Below are positions 5,487-5,556 of a stretch of DNA of 5,556 nt, piece by piece. Under the pieces are notes generated by a model that searched no databases, was not told where the DNA came from, and saw nothing but the letters and a program-made list of their open reading frames with translations. The stretch lies in NCBI GenBank assembly GCA_007693875.1, contig RECT01000370.1:1-5556 (forward strand), given 5' to 3'. Positions within the stretch are counted from its first letter, which is position 1; each line of letters starts with the position of its first letter. This stretch comes from Spirulina sp. DLM2.Bin59 (GTDB lineage: Bacteria > Cyanobacteriota > Cyanobacteriia > Cyanobacteriales > Spirulinaceae). The position numbers and the translations under genes are program-made.

Positions 5487-5556
5487 AATAAAGGGATCAT
5501 CGGGTCAAAGGGAAAATCCTGCCTGGGGCTGAAAAGAGGAAAAAATCTGTAGCACT

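Noticed and set aside
5203..5552. Overlapping + strand ORFs (5203-5400 and 5319-5552)
   Set aside because: They are antisense to the conserved GIY-YIG-like frame and have no motif of their own.

Overview
The window comes from a cyanobacterial chromosome. The palindrome GCGATCGC (HIP1) occurs seven times in 5.56 kb. The two genes that can be named with confidence, glucosylglycerol-phosphate synthase (ggpS) and ADP-glucose pyrophosphorylase (glgC), both closely resemble cyanobacterial proteins. GgpS points to an organism that makes glucosylglycerol as a compatible solute, which is typical of moderately salt-tolerant cyanobacteria. The species cannot be named from the sequence.

Layout: the 3' ~94% of ggpS lies on the + strand (1-1406, start outside the window) and ends in an intrinsic terminator. 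Everything else is on the - strand. Reading in the direction of transcription from the right edge there is: (i) a MUG113/GIY-YIG-like gene (5136-5486) whose 5' end is missing or damaged; (ii) a hairpin-rich gap; (iii) glgC (3693-4982, GTG start, 429 aa), closed by a strong terminator whose stem contains a HIP1 site; (iv) an uncharacterised 510-aa membrane protein (2006-3538); (v) a 152-aa membrane-anchored SH3b protein (1438-1896) that converges on ggpS, so that its stop codon overlaps the U-tract of the ggpS terminator. No gap exceeds about 155 bases. No tRNA, rRNA, CRISPR, IS element or defence cassette was seen.

How the genes fit together: GlgC makes ADP-glucose, and GgpS uses ADP-glucose plus glycerol 3-phosphate to make the osmolyte precursor. 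The producer of the shared donor sugar and one of its competing consumers therefore lie within 5 kb, although on opposite strands and in separate transcripts. The terminator after glgC suggests that glgC and the 510-aa gene are not one simple operon.

The most interesting unnamed item is the 510-aa protein. Its hydrophobic segments look like a voltage-sensor (S1-S4) fold: FxxE in the second segment, Asp and Pro in the third, and spaced arginines in the fourth. It has a ~170-residue insert between S1 and S2, no pore segment, and a ~220-residue helical C-terminus. This is an inference from motif order. No truly new multi-gene system is evident.
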